Positions 10,928 through 20,703 of a stretch of 64,000 nucleotides of DNA are shown here, piece after piece. This DNA is from Streptomyces sp. NRRL F-5122 (lineage in GTDB: Bacteria > Actinomycetota > Actinomycetes > Streptomycetales > Streptomycetaceae). Position numbers and translations under genes: made by a program. How positions within the stretch are numbered: the stretch's first letter is position 1; each line of letters opens with the position of its first letter. The notes under the pieces were generated by a model that saw nothing but the letters and a program-made list of their open reading frames with translations, made no database searches and was not told the DNA's origin. The stretch is from the NCBI RefSeq assembly GCF_001507435.1, contig NZ_LMWH01000183.1:53884-117883 (forward strand), written 5' to 3'.

Positions 10928-11791
10928 TCAGGACGTGAGCCGGACCCGGGCCAGCTGCCGGGACTGCGCGACCAGACGGTCCGCACTGTCCCAGACCTCG
11001 GCGTCCTCCTCCAGGAACCCGCCGGCGAGATTGCGCGTGGTGATCGACACCCTGAGCGGACCCGGCGCCGGGCGGCACCGCACATGCACGGTCAGTTCGA
11101 CGGTCGGCACCCAGCCCGAGATCCCGAGCTCGAAGGCGGTGGGCGGCAGGGCGTCCACCGCGAGCAGCAGGGACAGCGGGTCGGCGTCGCGGCCGTCGGC
11201 CAGCCCGAACCACGCCCTCATCTCGCCCTTCCCGGACGGTGAGCCGAGCGCCCAGCCGAGGGTCGCGGGATCGAGCCGGAGCTTGAGCCGGTCGGTGATG
11301 GCCGAGCTGCCGGAGACCGGCGCCGGACCGTCCTCGGGACCGAAGCACCGGTCCGGAGGCGGGATGGCGGGCGGCTTCGCGCTCGTACGGACGTCGTCGG
11401 GCAGGGAGTCCAGATCGCCGTACGAGGCGAGGACGCGGATCCGCTCGACCTCGTTGCCCTCGTCGTCGTACTGGAAGAGCGACGCCTGGCCGGTGGAGAG
11501 GGTGCGGCCGGTGCGGACGACGTCCGTGCGGATCACCGCGGGTCCCGGCTGGGAGGCGGTGAGGTAGTGCGCGGAGACGGTGAACGGGTCGCGGTGCGGC
11601 AGCGCGTCCCCGAGGGCGCGACCCAGCACGGCCAGCAGATAGCCGCCGTTGACGGCGTTGATGATCGTCCAGCCGGCGGAGAGGTCGATCCCGTAGACGC
11701 CGGGTTCCCGGAGGGTGACCGCGGTGTCCCGGTCGAACTCGCTGTCGCCGATCGCGGCGCGCGCGGCCTGCGCGGTAGCTGCTTCTGCCAT
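10928..11791 (-). CDS. TesB-like acyl-CoA thioesterase
   Basis: A 287-residue protein predicted to carry two hot-dog domains in one chain, as in TesB-type thioesterases that hydrolyse acyl-CoA. Recognisable segments are GWTIINAVNGGYLLAVLGRAL in the N-terminal half (about 40-60) and GISGWVPTVELTVHVR in the C-terminal half. Start chosen at ATG 11791 (MAEAATAQ); an ATG six codons upstream is less likely. A 10-base palindrome AGTAATTACT at 11809-11818 sits just upstream of the start. Substrate range unknown. Confidence 0.78.
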   Translation of the reverse strand: MAEAATAQAARAAIGDSEFDRDTAVTLREPGVYGIDLSAGWTIINAVNGGYLLAVLGRALGDALPHRDPFTVSAHYLTASQPGPAVIRTDVVRTGRTLSTGQASLFQYDDEGNEVERIRVLASYGDLDSLPDDVRTSAKPPAIPPPDRCFGPEDGPAPVSGSSAITDRLKLRLDPATLGWALGSPSGKGEMRAWFGLADGRDADPLSLLLAVDALPPTAFELGISGWVPTVELTVHVRCRPAPGPLRVSITTRNLAGGFLEEDAEVWDSADRLVAQSRQLARVRLTS

Positions 11792-11808
11792 GCCTGAACG
11801 GTACAACA

Positions 11809-11818
11809 AGTAATTACT
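11809..11818. promoter_or_regulatory. Palindrome AGTAATTACT before the thioesterase gene
   Basis: A perfect 10-base palindrome 18 bases from the thioesterase start codon, in an unusually AT-rich patch for this DNA. It could be part of an operator or a -10 region; no regulator can be assigned. Confidence 0.25.
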
Positions 11819-12009
11819 AAGCAGTAGCTTTTCCCGTTGCGACTCGATGACGGTTCCGTCGAATCCATATGGATCCGGACACCCATAGGTGAGATTTTGG
11901 CAATTTCTGAGTAAGTGTCCGCACTCGTCCGTGACCGATGGCCCCCCGTTTCCCTCTCAGAAGACGTACAGCGTGATCCGCACGTTCACAGGAAGAGACG
12001 GATACGCCG

Positions 12010-13236
12010 ATGAGTCTGACCGGGACGCCGTTCCTCTTCACGTCGATCGCCCTCGTGACGGTCGCCCTGCTCCTGCCGCTGCTCCTGTGGTCGCGGATCC
12101 GCGGCCCGATGGCGCTCCGGCACGTCGCCCGCGTCCTGATGCTGCTGTTCGCCCAGACGACGGCGATCACCCTGGTCTTCGTCATGGTCAACAACGCCAA
12201 CAACCTGTACGACAACTGGGCGGACCTCCTCGGCACGGGCAACCATGTACGGCGGGCCTCCGACCTCGGCAAGGACGGCACGGGCGGCATCCAGGTCAAG
12301 GCCCTGCCCAGGGTGCGCCAGACGTTCACGCCCGCCGACGGTGCCGGCGCGCACGCGGCCGGCGGGGTGCGCGTCACCCAGCTCAGGGGACGGGTGTCGG
12401 GCGTCGAGGCCGAGGTCTACGTCTGGCTGCCGCCGCAGTACGACGAGCCCGCCTACCGGCACAGAAAGTTCCCGGTGGTGGAGCTGCTGTCGGGGTATCC
12501 CGGCTCGGCCAAGGCCTGGTTCGGAACACTGAGGGTGCACGAGCAACTGCTGCCGCTGATGCGCAGCGGGCAGGTGGCGCCGTTCATCCTCGTGGCCCCG
12601 CGCACCAACCTCATCGCGAAGGTCGACACCGGCTGCGCGAACATCCCGGGCGTCGTGAACGCCGACACCTGGCTCAGCATCGACGTGCCCAAAATGGTGA
12701 CGGACAACTTCCGCGCCCGGCCCGCGCCGGACGGCTGGGCGGCCGCCGGATACTCCGCCGGGGCGCACTGCGCCGCCAAGCTCGTCGTGGCGCACCCCGA
12801 CCGGTACCGGGCCGCGATCAGCCTGTCCGGCTACAACGACCCGATCGGCGAACGCCACTCGCTCGCCGCGCGGAGCCTGTCGCTCCGCCGGGAGAACAAC
12901 CCGTTCATGCTGCTGAGGGGCTACCGCACGCCGCCCCGGATCTCGCTGTACCTGTCCGGCCAGCTGGGCGACGGCTACCAGGCCGCGGTGGCGCTTCGGG
13001 CCCTCGCCGCGCCGCCGACGACGGTCCGCGCGGTGCTGATCCCGCGCAGCGCGGGGGGCCACAGCATGGCCCTGTGGCGGCCCCAGATCCCGTACGTCTT
13101 CACCTGGCTGACCCAGCAGATGACCGGCACGGCGGTCACCGGGACTACTCCTCGGCAACCGTGGAGCGACGATTCCAGGCCCGCGGCGCTCGCCAGTGGA
13201 ACCTCATCGCCAGCAGCCGTAGTACGAAGGCGGTGA
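12010..13236 (+). CDS. Membrane-anchored esterase (alpha/beta hydrolase fold)
   Basis: A 408-residue protein with two N-terminal transmembrane helices (about 8-28 and 40-62) followed by an extracytoplasmic esterase domain of the esterase D/antigen 85-like type. The nucleophile elbow is GYSAGAHCAAK (serine near 252), and the catalytic histidine is in GGHSMALW near 350. The C-terminal 30 residues are low-complexity and are encoded in DNA shared with the convergent TRIC-like gene (92-base overlap). Divergent from the thioesterase gene. Substrate unknown; a mycolyl-type role is not implied, since Streptomyces lack mycolates. Confidence 0.82.
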   Translation: MSLTGTPFLFTSIALVTVALLLPLLLWSRIRGPMALRHVARVLMLLFAQTTAITLVFVMVNNANNLYDNWADLLGTGNHVRRASDLGKDGTGGIQVKALPRVRQTFTPADGAGAHAAGGVRVTQLRGRVSGVEAEVYVWLPPQYDEPAYRHRKFPVVELLSGYPGSAKAWFGTLRVHEQLLPLMRSGQVAPFILVAPRTNLIAKVDTGCANIPGVVNADTWLSIDVPKMVTDNFRARPAPDGWAAAGYSAGAHCAAKLVVAHPDRYRAAISLSGYNDPIGERHSLAARSLSLRRENNPFMLLRGYRTPPRISLYLSGQLGDGYQAAVALRALAAPPTTVRAVLIPRSAGGHSMALWRPQIPYVFTWLTQQMTGTAVTGTTPRQPWSDDSRPAALASGTSSPAAVVRRR

Positions 13237-13819
13237 CGACGGCCAGCCCGGACGTGAAGGGTGTCAGCACCTCGTAGTGGATGCATATCGCCACCATCGT
13301 GGCGCCGACGATTGCCGGTACCGCGTACAGGTCCCGGTCCCAGCGCAGCAGCGAGGGCACCTCGTTGGCGAGGACGTCGCGCAGCACGCCGCCGCCCACG
13401 GCCGTGGCCAGGCCGAGGGCGGCGGACGAGGTGAGTCCGAGCCCGTGGTCGTACGCCTTCGTCGTGCCGGCGACGCAGAACAGCCCGAGGCCGGCCGCGT
13501 CGAAGACGTTGACGGCGACCTGGATGCGCTCCACCTGCGGATGGAGGAAGAAGACCAGCAGGGCGGCGAGCAGCGGGGTCAGGAAGTACCCGAGGTCGGT
13601 GAAGGCGGCCGGCGGCACGGCGCCGATGACCACGTCACGGAACAGCCCTCCGCCCAGCGCGGTGACCTCGGCGAGCACGGCGATGCCGAAGACGTCGAAG
13701 TTCTTGCGGACGGCCAGCAGCGCGCCGGAGATCGCGAAGACGAAGATGCCGACGAGATCCAGTGTGTGCTGGACGGAGGGGCTGAACAATTGCTGGAGCA
13801 CCCTTATATTCTCACCCAT
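13145..13819 (-). CDS. TRIC-like trimeric cation channel (UPF0126)
   Basis: A 224-residue integral membrane protein with about seven hydrophobic helices and the duplicated family signature: ALGGGLFRDVVIG in the first half and AVGGGVLRDVLANEVP in the second. Members are homotrimeric channels related to the animal TRIC K+ channels. The 3' end overlaps the convergent esterase gene by 92 bases. Ion preference here is not known. Confidence 0.9.
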   Translation of the reverse strand: MGENIRVLQQLFSPSVQHTLDLVGIFVFAISGALLAVRKNFDVFGIAVLAEVTALGGGLFRDVVIGAVPPAAFTDLGYFLTPLLAALLVFFLHPQVERIQVAVNVFDAAGLGLFCVAGTTKAYDHGLGLTSSAALGLATAVGGGVLRDVLANEVPSLLRWDRDLYAVPAIVGATMVAICIHYEVLTPFTSGLAVVTAFVLRLLAMRFHWRAPRAWNRRSTVAEE

Positions 13820-13861
13820 CAGCGAGGGTGCACCTTACAAACCAAGGTGAAAGAAGCGAAA

Positions 13862-13880
13862 CGCCCAGGGTTACAGGGCG
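13862..13880 (-). terminator. Possible terminator overlapping the M1 peptidase stop
   Basis: Read on the minus strand, CGCCC pairs with GGGCG across a 9-base loop that includes the TAA stop, followed by a T-rich run (TTTCGCTTCTTT). This resembles a weak intrinsic terminator. Confidence 0.35.
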
Positions 13881-15262
13881 GGCTTCCCCGTCGTGAAGAG
13901 CCACTTCTGGAACAGGTCGTCGAGCTGCTGTCCGGAGATCTTCTCCGCGAGCCGCATGAAGTCGTCCGTGTTCGCGTTGCCGTACCGGTGGAGCTTCGTC
14001 CACGCCGGCAGCAGCTTGAAGAACGCGGTGTCGCCGATGCGCTCGCGCAGCGCCTGGAGCGTCATCGCGCCCCGCTGGTAGACCGCGGAGGCGAACATGG
14101 TGTCGCGCTGCGGGTCCGCCACCTTGACCTGCCAGAAGGAGCTGTCGGCCGGGCGCGAGTTGTATCCAGCGAGGAAGGAGTCGTGCGCGGAGGCGGTGCC
14201 CCTGTGCTCGCTCCACAGCCACTGGGCGTACGTCGCGAAGCCCTCGTTGAGCCAGATGTCCTTCCAGTGCTCCACCGAGACCGAGTCGCCGAACCACTGG
14301 TGGGCGAGCTCGTGCACGATGGTCGACTCCGAGCGCACAGCCGAGTACGCGGGCTTCGACTGGACCTCCAGCGAGAACCCCGCCTCCGGCATGTCGTCGA
14401 CGATGGCGCCGGTCTCCTCGAAGGGGTACGGCCCGAAGATCTTCGACCAGTAGTCGGTGGCCTCGGCGGTGACGCCGTACACGTCGACGCTGTTGCTGCC
14501 GGCCAGGACGGGGTCGATGGCGACGTAGATCGGGATGCCCGACGGGGTCCTGCCGGTCTTCACGTCGAACTTGCCGATGGTCGCCGTCGCCAGGTAGGTC
14601 GCCATGGGCCTGGACTCGCGCCAGTGGGTCACGGTCCGGCCGCCCTCGCCGTGGGTGGATATCAGGCGGCCGTTGGAGACGGCGGTCAGGCCCTTGGGGG
14701 CCGTGATGCGGATGTCGTAGGTGGCCTTGTCCGACGGGTGGTCGCTGGACGGGAACCAGGTGGAGGCGGCGTTGGGCTCGCAGGCGACGAAGACTCCGTC
14801 GGCCGTCTTCATCCACCCGTAGCTGGAGCCGAAGACGATGGGACCGCCGAGCGGCTCCGGGACGCCGCCGTAGGTGACCGTGACCGTGAAGTCCCGGCCC
14901 TTGGACAGGACACCCTTGGGGGTGATGCGTATCTCGTCGCCCTCGCGCGTGAAATGGGCGCGTCTGCCGTTCACTTCGATCCCTGTGACCTGGAGCTTCT
15001 GCAGGTCGAGATCGAAGGAGGAGAGGTTCTGGGTGGCGCGGGCCGTGAGCGTCGTGCGGCCGTCGAGCCGGTCCGTGTCCGGGTTGTACGCCACATCGAG
15101 GGCGTAGTGGCGGGCGTCGAAGCCGCCGTTGCCCAGCTGCGGGAAGTAGGGGTCACCGATGCCGTCGGCTCCCGGGCGGGGAGCGGAGGAGGCGGCGATG
15201 GCCAGGAAGGAGGCCGCCGCGGTGACGAGGACCCCTAAGCGTGCCGAACGGGAGAGTGCCAT
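13871..15262 (-). CDS. Secreted M1-family metallopeptidase
   Basis: A 463-residue exported zinc aminopeptidase-like enzyme. It has a signal peptide (residues 1 to about 27), an N-terminal beta domain, and a catalytic domain with HELAHQWFGD (HExxH) followed by the second-zone glutamate in NEGFATYAQW. The exopeptidase motif is degenerate (GSSYG region rather than GAMEN), common in this short bacterial subfamily. It lacks the C-terminal helical domain of full-length PepN. The gene lies downstream of the oligopeptide importer operon on the same strand, so extracellular trimming of peptides before uptake is a reasonable inference. Confidence 0.9.
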   Translation of the reverse strand: MALSRSARLGVLVTAAASFLAIAASSAPRPGADGIGDPYFPQLGNGGFDARHYALDVAYNPDTDRLDGRTTLTARATQNLSSFDLDLQKLQVTGIEVNGRRAHFTREGDEIRITPKGVLSKGRDFTVTVTYGGVPEPLGGPIVFGSSYGWMKTADGVFVACEPNAASTWFPSSDHPSDKATYDIRITAPKGLTAVSNGRLISTHGEGGRTVTHWRESRPMATYLATATIGKFDVKTGRTPSGIPIYVAIDPVLAGSNSVDVYGVTAEATDYWSKIFGPYPFEETGAIVDDMPEAGFSLEVQSKPAYSAVRSESTIVHELAHQWFGDSVSVEHWKDIWLNEGFATYAQWLWSEHRGTASAHDSFLAGYNSRPADSSFWQVKVADPQRDTMFASAVYQRGAMTLQALRERIGDTAFFKLLPAWTKLHRYGNANTDDFMRLAEKISGQQLDDLFQKWLFTTGKPAL

Positions 15263-15359
15263 GAGTCGTCCCTTCGAGCGTGCTGTCGATCAGACGGACA
15301 CGCCAGACTCTGCGCTCTCCCGTTCGGGCATGTGCATGACTTTGCCAACTCGTCATGCG

Positions 15360-16745
15360 TTACTTCTCGGTTGACTCCTGTCCTGCCGAAGCCTCCGGCT
15401 TGCCGGACTCCGCGGAGGTGTCCGCGTCGGCGGCGGGGACGGACTCGTCGGAGTCCTCGGAGGCGCCGGACTCCTCCGGAGCGTCCTGTGACCCCTCGGC
15501 GTCGGACGCGGCCTCGGCAGCCGCGGCACCCTCGGTCTCAGCGACCGCGGGCTCCTCGGAGGCGGCCACGGCCTCCACCTCGGCGGCGACCGCCGCCGAC
15601 GTCTGGGCCGACTCCTCCAGCACCTCCTCGGGCACCAGCTCCGCGGCCTCCTTGGCGGCGGACAGCAGCACCGTGTCCTGCGGGGCCTGGTCCTCGAAGT
15701 TCTCCGGGTGGTGGCAGGCCACCCGCTGTCCGGGCTTCAGCTCCAGCAGCTGCGGCTCGGTGGTGCGGCAGATCTCCGTCGCCTTCCAGCACCGGGTGTG
15801 GAAGCGGCAGCCGGTCGGCGGCGAGATCGGCGAGGGAACGTCACCCTTGAGCAGGATGCGCTCGCTCTTCTCGTTCTTGCGCTTCGGGTCCGGGATCGGC
15901 ACGGCCGACATCAGCGCCTTGGTGTACGGGTGCATCGGCGCCTTGTACAGCGAGTCGCGGTCGGAGAGCTCCACGACCTTGCCGAGGTACATCACCGCGA
16001 TCCGGTCCGAGACGTGCCGGACGACCGACAGGTCGTGCGCGATGATCACATACGTCAGGCCCAGTTCCTCCTGGAGGTCGTCCAGCAGGTTCACGACCTG
16101 CGCCTGGATCGACACGTCCAGCGCGGAGACCGGCTCGTCGGCCACGACCAGCTTCGGGCTGAGCGCGAGCGCGCGGGCGATGCCGATGCGCTGGCGCTGA
16201 CCACCGGAGAACTCGTGGGGGTAGCGGTTGTAGTGCTCGGGGTTGAGACCCACGACCGACAGCAGCCGCTGCACCTCCTTCTTGATGCCGCCCTCGGGCT
16301 CGACGCCCTGGAGCTTGAAGGGGGCGCCCACGATGGTGCCGATGGTGTGACGCGGGTTCAGCGAGGAGTACGGGTCCTGGAAGATCATCTGCACATCGCG
16401 GCGCAGCGGACGCATCCCTGCGACGCCGAGGTGCGTGATGTCCTTGCCCTCGAACTCGACCTTGCCCGCGGTCGGTTCCAGCAGCCGCGTGATCAGCCGG
16501 CCCATGGTCGACTTACCGCAGCCGGACTCACCCACGACGCCCAGGGTCTCGCCCTTGCGTACCTCGAAGTCGATGCCGTCGACGGCGCGCACCGACCCCG
16601 TCTGCCGCTGGAGCAGGCCCTTGCGGATCGGGAAGTGCTTCTGGAGCCCCGTCACCTTCAGCAGGATCTCGCCGGACTGCGACCCCCCGGTGGGGGCGGC
16701 ACCGTCACTCTGCGCAGGGATCTTCACTGCTTTTTCGTCGCTCAC
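15360..16745 (-). CDS. Oligopeptide ABC transporter ATPase (OppF/DppF type)
   Basis: ATP-hydrolysing subunit of the oligopeptide importer. The 461-residue protein has Walker [10 protein letters not shown] near residue 70, signature FSGGQRQR, Walker [11 protein letters not shown], and the oligopeptide-family C-terminal region with CRFHTRC and the cysteines of the putative Fe-S/metal motif. The start is GTG at 16745, overlapping the upstream OppD-like stop (GTGA). After the normal domain end (about residue 360) there is an unusual tail of roughly 95 residues rich in Ala, Glu, Asp and Ser. Confidence 0.93.
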   Translation of the reverse strand: MSDEKAVKIPAQSDGAAPTGGSQSGEILLKVTGLQKHFPIRKGLLQRQTGSVRAVDGIDFEVRKGETLGVVGESGCGKSTMGRLITRLLEPTAGKVEFEGKDITHLGVAGMRPLRRDVQMIFQDPYSSLNPRHTIGTIVGAPFKLQGVEPEGGIKKEVQRLLSVVGLNPEHYNRYPHEFSGGQRQRIGIARALALSPKLVVADEPVSALDVSIQAQVVNLLDDLQEELGLTYVIIAHDLSVVRHVSDRIAVMYLGKVVELSDRDSLYKAPMHPYTKALMSAVPIPDPKRKNEKSERILLKGDVPSPISPPTGCRFHTRCWKATEICRTTEPQLLELKPGQRVACHHPENFEDQAPQDTVLLSAAKEAAELVPEEVLEESAQTSAAVAAEVEAVAASEEPAVAETEGAAAAEAASDAEGSQDAPEESGASEDSDESVPAADADTSAESGKPEASAGQESTEK

Positions 16746-17824
16746 AGCTTCGGCGCAATCTCTTCGGTCCAGATACGCTCCCGCTGCTCCTGCGTCATGT
16801 GGCAGGCCGCCCAGTGCCGGCCGCCGACTTCGGCCAGCTCGGGGCGGACCGTGCGGGTGACGTTGTCCTTCGGGATGTCCGCGTACGGGCAACGCGGGTT
16901 GAAGGCGCAGCCGGACGGGATGTTGATCAGCGAGGGCGGGGAGCCCTTGATCGGGATGAGGCGGTCGATGTCGTCGCGGTCGAGACGCGGCATCGAGCCG
17001 AGCAGACCCCAGGTGTAGGGGTGGCGGGGCTCGGAGAACACCGACTCGGCGGGCCCGCGCTCCACACAGCGGCCTCCGTACATGACGAGCAGGTCGTCGG
17101 CCATCTCGGCGACGACACCGAGGTCGTGCGTGATCATGATGACCGCGGAGCCGAACTCCTTCTGCAGATCCCGGATCAGGTCGAGGATCTGCGCCTGCAC
17201 GGTGACGTCCAGGGCGGTGGTCGGCTCGTCGGCGATGAGCAGCTCGGGGTTGTTCACCAGCGCCATCGCGATCATCGCGCGCTGGCGCATACCGCCGGAG
17301 AACTCGTGCGGGTAGCCGTCCACCCGCTTGTCGGGCTCGGGGATGCCGACCCGGTCCAGCATCTCGATCGCGCGCTTCTTGGCGGCCTTCTTGCTGACGT
17401 CGTGGTGGACCCGGTAGGCCTCGACGATCTGCGTCCCGACCGTGTAGTAGGGGTGCATGGCCGACAGCGGGTCCTGGAAGATCATCGCCATCTTGCGACC
17501 GCGCATGCGGCGCACCTCGTCGGGGTCGGCCGCGATCAGTTCCTGACCGTCGAGCCACACCTCGCCGGAGACCTTGGCGTTCGCCGAGCGGTGCAGGCCC
17601 ATCACACCGAGCGAGGTGACGGACTTGCCGGAGCCGGACTCACCGACGATGCCCAGGGTCTTGCCCCGCCGCACGTCGAAGCTGACGCCGTCCACCGACT
17701 TGACCAGACCGTCGTCGGTCTGGAAGTGGATGCGCAGATCGCGAACGGAGAGGAACGCGTCGTCGGCGTCGGACGGGGCGACAGGGGCCGGCTCGCCCAG
17801 CGCCGCCTTTTCGAGCTTGCTCAC
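16742..17824 (-). CDS. Oligopeptide ABC transporter ATPase (OppD/DppD type)
   Basis: Second ATPase of the importer, 360 residues. Walker A GESGSGKS near residue 56, signature FSGGMRQR, Walker [11 protein letters not shown], and the C-terminal [11 protein letters not shown] motif of peptide-type ATPases. The start is GTG at 17824, overlapping the stop of the permease gene by the GTGA arrangement. It forms a heterodimer with the OppF-like partner in known systems. Confidence 0.95.
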   Translation of the reverse strand: MSKLEKAALGEPAPVAPSDADDAFLSVRDLRIHFQTDDGLVKSVDGVSFDVRRGKTLGIVGESGSGKSVTSLGVMGLHRSANAKVSGEVWLDGQELIAADPDEVRRMRGRKMAMIFQDPLSAMHPYYTVGTQIVEAYRVHHDVSKKAAKKRAIEMLDRVGIPEPDKRVDGYPHEFSGGMRQRAMIAMALVNNPELLIADEPTTALDVTVQAQILDLIRDLQKEFGSAVIMITHDLGVVAEMADDLLVMYGGRCVERGPAESVFSEPRHPYTWGLLGSMPRLDRDDIDRLIPIKGSPPSLINIPSGCAFNPRCPYADIPKDNVTRTVRPELAEVGGRHWAACHMTQEQRERIWTEEIAPKL

Positions 17825-18831
17825 GAGTACCTCACGCGGGGGTCGATGGCTGCGTACACCAGGTCGACGAGGAGATTGCAGAAAACGATGAAGAACGCGG
17901 CGACCAGGGTCACGGCCATCACGATGGGCAGGTCGTTGTCCCGGATGGCCTGGATCGAGTACGCGCCGATCCCCTGGAGGGAGAAGACGGTCTCGGTGAG
18001 CACCGCGGTACCGACGAGCGTGCCGAAGTCCATGCCGAAGATGGTCACGATCGGCGTGAGCGTGGACCGCAGGCCGTGCTTGGCCACGACGGTGGACTCC
18101 TTGAGGCCCTTGGCCCGGGCCGTCCGGATGTAGTCCTCGCCCATCGTCTCCAGCATGCCCGCCCGGGTGAGCCGGGCGTAGGTGGCGGAGAACAGGAACG
18201 CGAGGCTGATCCAGGGCAGCAGCAGGTGCCAGGCCCAGTCGGCCGGGTTCTGGGTGAACGGCACGTAGTCGGTGCTGTCCCACACGGGCCACTGGTAGAC
18301 GAACAGCGCGTTGATCACCTGGCCGGTGAAGAAGATCGGCAGCGAGACACCGGCGAGCGCGATGAACATCGCGAGGCGGTCCACCGGCTTGCCCTTGCGA
18401 AGCGCCGAGATGACACCGGTCGTCACACCGAAGATCAGCCAGATCACCGCCGCGCCGACTGCCAGCGAGAAGGAGACCGGGATGCGCTGTGTGAGCTGAG
18501 GCCACACCTCGACGTGACTCTTGAAGGAGTACCCGAAGCAGGGGGCGCTGCAGTGCGTGGCATCGGGGCCGAACTTGTAGTCGGCGCCGACGAACAGGCC
18601 CTTGATGTAGTCCCAGTACTGGATGTAGATGGGCTGGTCGAATCCCAGGTTCTTCTTGATCGCCGCGATGGACTCGGGGTTGGCGTCCTTGCCGACGTAC
18701 TGGGTGGCCAGCTGAGTGGCTGTCTGGCCGCCCAGGCGGGGGACCAGGAAGAAGATTGCGAAGGTGACTGCGCTGACCACCAGCAGCAGTACCACGGCGC
18801 CGAAGACGCGTCGGATGATGTACGCAGCCAC
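17821..18831 (-). CDS. Oligopeptide ABC transporter permease (OppB/DppB type)
   Basis: A 336-residue integral membrane subunit with six transmembrane helices. Typical OppB features are the N-terminal MAAYIIRRVFGAVVLLLVVS and the ATPase-coupling loop YARLTRAGMLETMGEDYIRTARAKG, followed by FGTLVGTAVLTE. A large periplasm-side loop follows the first helix, with a possible cysteine pair (CSAPCFGY). It lies 90 bases downstream of the binding-protein gene, beyond the hairpin at 18844-18884, and is translationally coupled to the OppD-like gene. Confidence 0.95.
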   Translation of the reverse strand: MAAYIIRRVFGAVVLLLVVSAVTFAIFFLVPRLGGQTATQLATQYVGKDANPESIAAIKKNLGFDQPIYIQYWDYIKGLFVGADYKFGPDATHCSAPCFGYSFKSHVEVWPQLTQRIPVSFSLAVGAAVIWLIFGVTTGVISALRKGKPVDRLAMFIALAGVSLPIFFTGQVINALFVYQWPVWDSTDYVPFTQNPADWAWHLLLPWISLAFLFSATYARLTRAGMLETMGEDYIRTARAKGLKESTVVAKHGLRSTLTPIVTIFGMDFGTLVGTAVLTETVFSLQGIGAYSIQAIRDNDLPIVMAVTLVAAFFIVFCNLLVDLVYAAIDPRVRYS

Positions 18832-18843
18832 AGCTGTGCGGCT

Positions 18844-18884
18844 CCGGGTGGCCGGGACGGAGTGTGTCCGTCCCGGCCACCCGG
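18844..18884 (-). terminator. Intercistronic hairpin after the binding-protein gene
   Basis: Perfect inverted repeat: an 18-base arm (18844-18861), a 5-base loop GTGTG and the complementary arm (18867-18884). It lies in the 90-base gap between the substrate-binding gene and the OppB-like gene. No T-run follows on the minus strand, so it is more likely an mRNA-stabilising or partial terminator element that keeps binding-protein output above that of the other subunits. Confidence 0.75.
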
Positions 18885-18921
18885 TGCCTTCACCTGCCTT
18901 TCGGGGGTATCCGGCCTGCTG

Positions 18922-20676
18922 TTACTTCGAGGAGCTCAGCAGCGTGTAGTCGTACATGCCGAGGTACGCCTGCGTGACCGTGACGTTGGTCGCGGACGTA
19001 GGCCTGATCAGCAGGTTCTTGCGGTAGACGAGCGGGACGACCGAGGCGTTGTCCATGACCATCTTGTCGATGTCGCCCCAGGCCTTGGTGCGGGCCGCCG
19101 AGTCGGTGTTGGCGATCGCGTCCGCAAGGGCCTTGTTGATCTTCGGGTCGTTCAGCTCCATCAGGTTGTTGCCGCCCGAGGGCTTGATGGCCGAACCGTC
19201 GATGATCTGGTCGAGGAAGCCGTAGCCGGTCGGCCAGTCGGCGCCCCACGCCATCATCATCATGCCGAGCTTGTGCTGGTGGACGTAGCTCGGGACACCG
19301 GCGAAGTTGGAGAAGTACTTGCCGGAGGGGTACTGCTTGATGTCGACCTTGATGCCGACGGCCTTCAGCGAGTTCTGGATGGCCGTGGCGGCCGCGACCT
19401 CGGAGGCACGGTCGGAACGGGCCGTCAGCGTGGTGGAGAAGCCGTTCGGCTGACCGCACGCCTTGAGCTCTTCCTTGGCCTTGGCCGCGTCACCCTTGTT
19501 GCCCGGGGTCGGGTAGGTGTCGAACTTGGTGTAGCCGTTGACCGACGGCGGCAGCAGCGTGGTGGCCACGTCACCCTTGGGCGAACCGCCCATGGCGTCG
19601 AGCACCGACTGCTTGTCGAGGGCCCACTGGACCGCCTTGCGGCAGTGCTCGTTGTTGAACGGAGCAACGTTCACGTTCAGGGCCATGTAACCCGTGGCGC
19701 CCGCGTAGGAGTTGTCCGTCTGCTTCGAGTACTTGCCGGACAGGATGCGCGGCTGGGTCTGCGGCTGCACACCCGCGCCGGCGATGTCCGCCGTGGTCTT
19801 GTCAGCCATCAGGTTGTTGTCGATGGTGACGCCGTTGACCTTGAACTTGACGTTGATCTTGTCCGGCAGCGCCTTGCGGATCGGGTCCGACTTCGGGTCC
19901 CAGTTCGGGTTGCGGACGAGGGAGGCGCTGGCGCCCTCCTCGTACGACTGGAACTTGTAGGGGCCCGAGGACACGATGTGCTGGACGTACTTGGCGCCGT
20001 CGTCCTTCGCCGCCGGCACGGGGGCCGTCTGGGAGAAGGTGGCCAGGTAGTCGAAGTCAGCGAACGGCTTCGCCAGGTGGAAGACGATCGTCTGGTCGTC
20101 CGGCGTCTCGATGGACTTCAGGCCGTCGGGCGACTTGTCCTTGTAGGGACCCTTGTACTTGTCGCCGCCCTCGAGGTAGGCCTTGAAGTACGTCGGGCCG
20201 TTGGAGAGGGCCTCGGGCGCGAAGTTGGAGCGCTCAATCGCGTACTTGACGTCCTTGGACGTGATCGGCGTGCCGTCCTCGAACTTCAGGCCGGAGCGCA
20301 GGTGGTACGTCCAGGTCTTGGCGTCGGCGCTGGCCTTGCCGAGGGACTCGGCGAGGTCCGGGACAACCGTGAGGCCGTCCTTGCCGGCGGCCGGCTTGAA
20401 CGTGACGAGCGTACGCGCGTAGAGACGCGAGAAGTTCTGCACGAAGCCGTAGTACGTGTTGCCCGGGTCCAGGGAGTCCGGCACGTCCGAGTCCTCGAGG
20501 TTGACCGTCCCCCCCTTCTTGCTCGACGCGTTGACGATGGAGTCCAGCGCCGCGTCCTTCTTGGCGTTACCGCCGTTGCTGCTGTTGTTGCCGCCTCCGC
20601 CGCCGCCACACGCGGCAGCGCCCAGCGAGAGCGCGATGACCGTCGCCACGGCGGCGGTTACCCTTCTCGTCTTCAC
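18922..20676 (-). CDS. Oligopeptide-binding lipoprotein (family 5 SBP)
   Basis: Extracytoplasmic substrate-binding protein of the importer, 584 residues. A lipoprotein signal with lipobox LGAAAC (cysteine near residue 23) precedes a Gly/Asn-rich linker. The family 5 fold is evident in VNLEDSDVPDSLDPGNTYYG, LRSGLKFEDGTPITSKDVKYAIER and HLAKPFADFDYL. Second gene of the operon, 27 bases after the OppC-like gene. Ligand may be an oligopeptide; whether it carries developmental signals, as BldK does, cannot be told. Confidence 0.95.
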   Translation of the reverse strand: MKTRRVTAAVATVIALSLGAAACGGGGGGNNSSNGGNAKKDAALDSIVNASSKKGGTVNLEDSDVPDSLDPGNTYYGFVQNFSRLYARTLVTFKPAAGKDGLTVVPDLAESLGKASADAKTWTYHLRSGLKFEDGTPITSKDVKYAIERSNFAPEALSNGPTYFKAYLEGGDKYKGPYKDKSPDGLKSIETPDDQTIVFHLAKPFADFDYLATFSQTAPVPAAKDDGAKYVQHIVSSGPYKFQSYEEGASASLVRNPNWDPKSDPIRKALPDKINVKFKVNGVTIDNNLMADKTTADIAGAGVQPQTQPRILSGKYSKQTDNSYAGATGYMALNVNVAPFNNEHCRKAVQWALDKQSVLDAMGGSPKGDVATTLLPPSVNGYTKFDTYPTPGNKGDAAKAKEELKACGQPNGFSTTLTARSDRASEVAAATAIQNSLKAVGIKVDIKQYPSGKYFSNFAGVPSYVHQHKLGMMMMAWGADWPTGYGFLDQIIDGSAIKPSGGNNLMELNDPKINKALADAIANTDSAARTKAWGDIDKMVMDNASVVPLVYRKNLLIRPTSATNVTVTQAYLGMYDYTLLSSSK

Positions 20677-20703
20677 GTGAGGAAAGCCCCCTCTATCGAT
20701 GGA

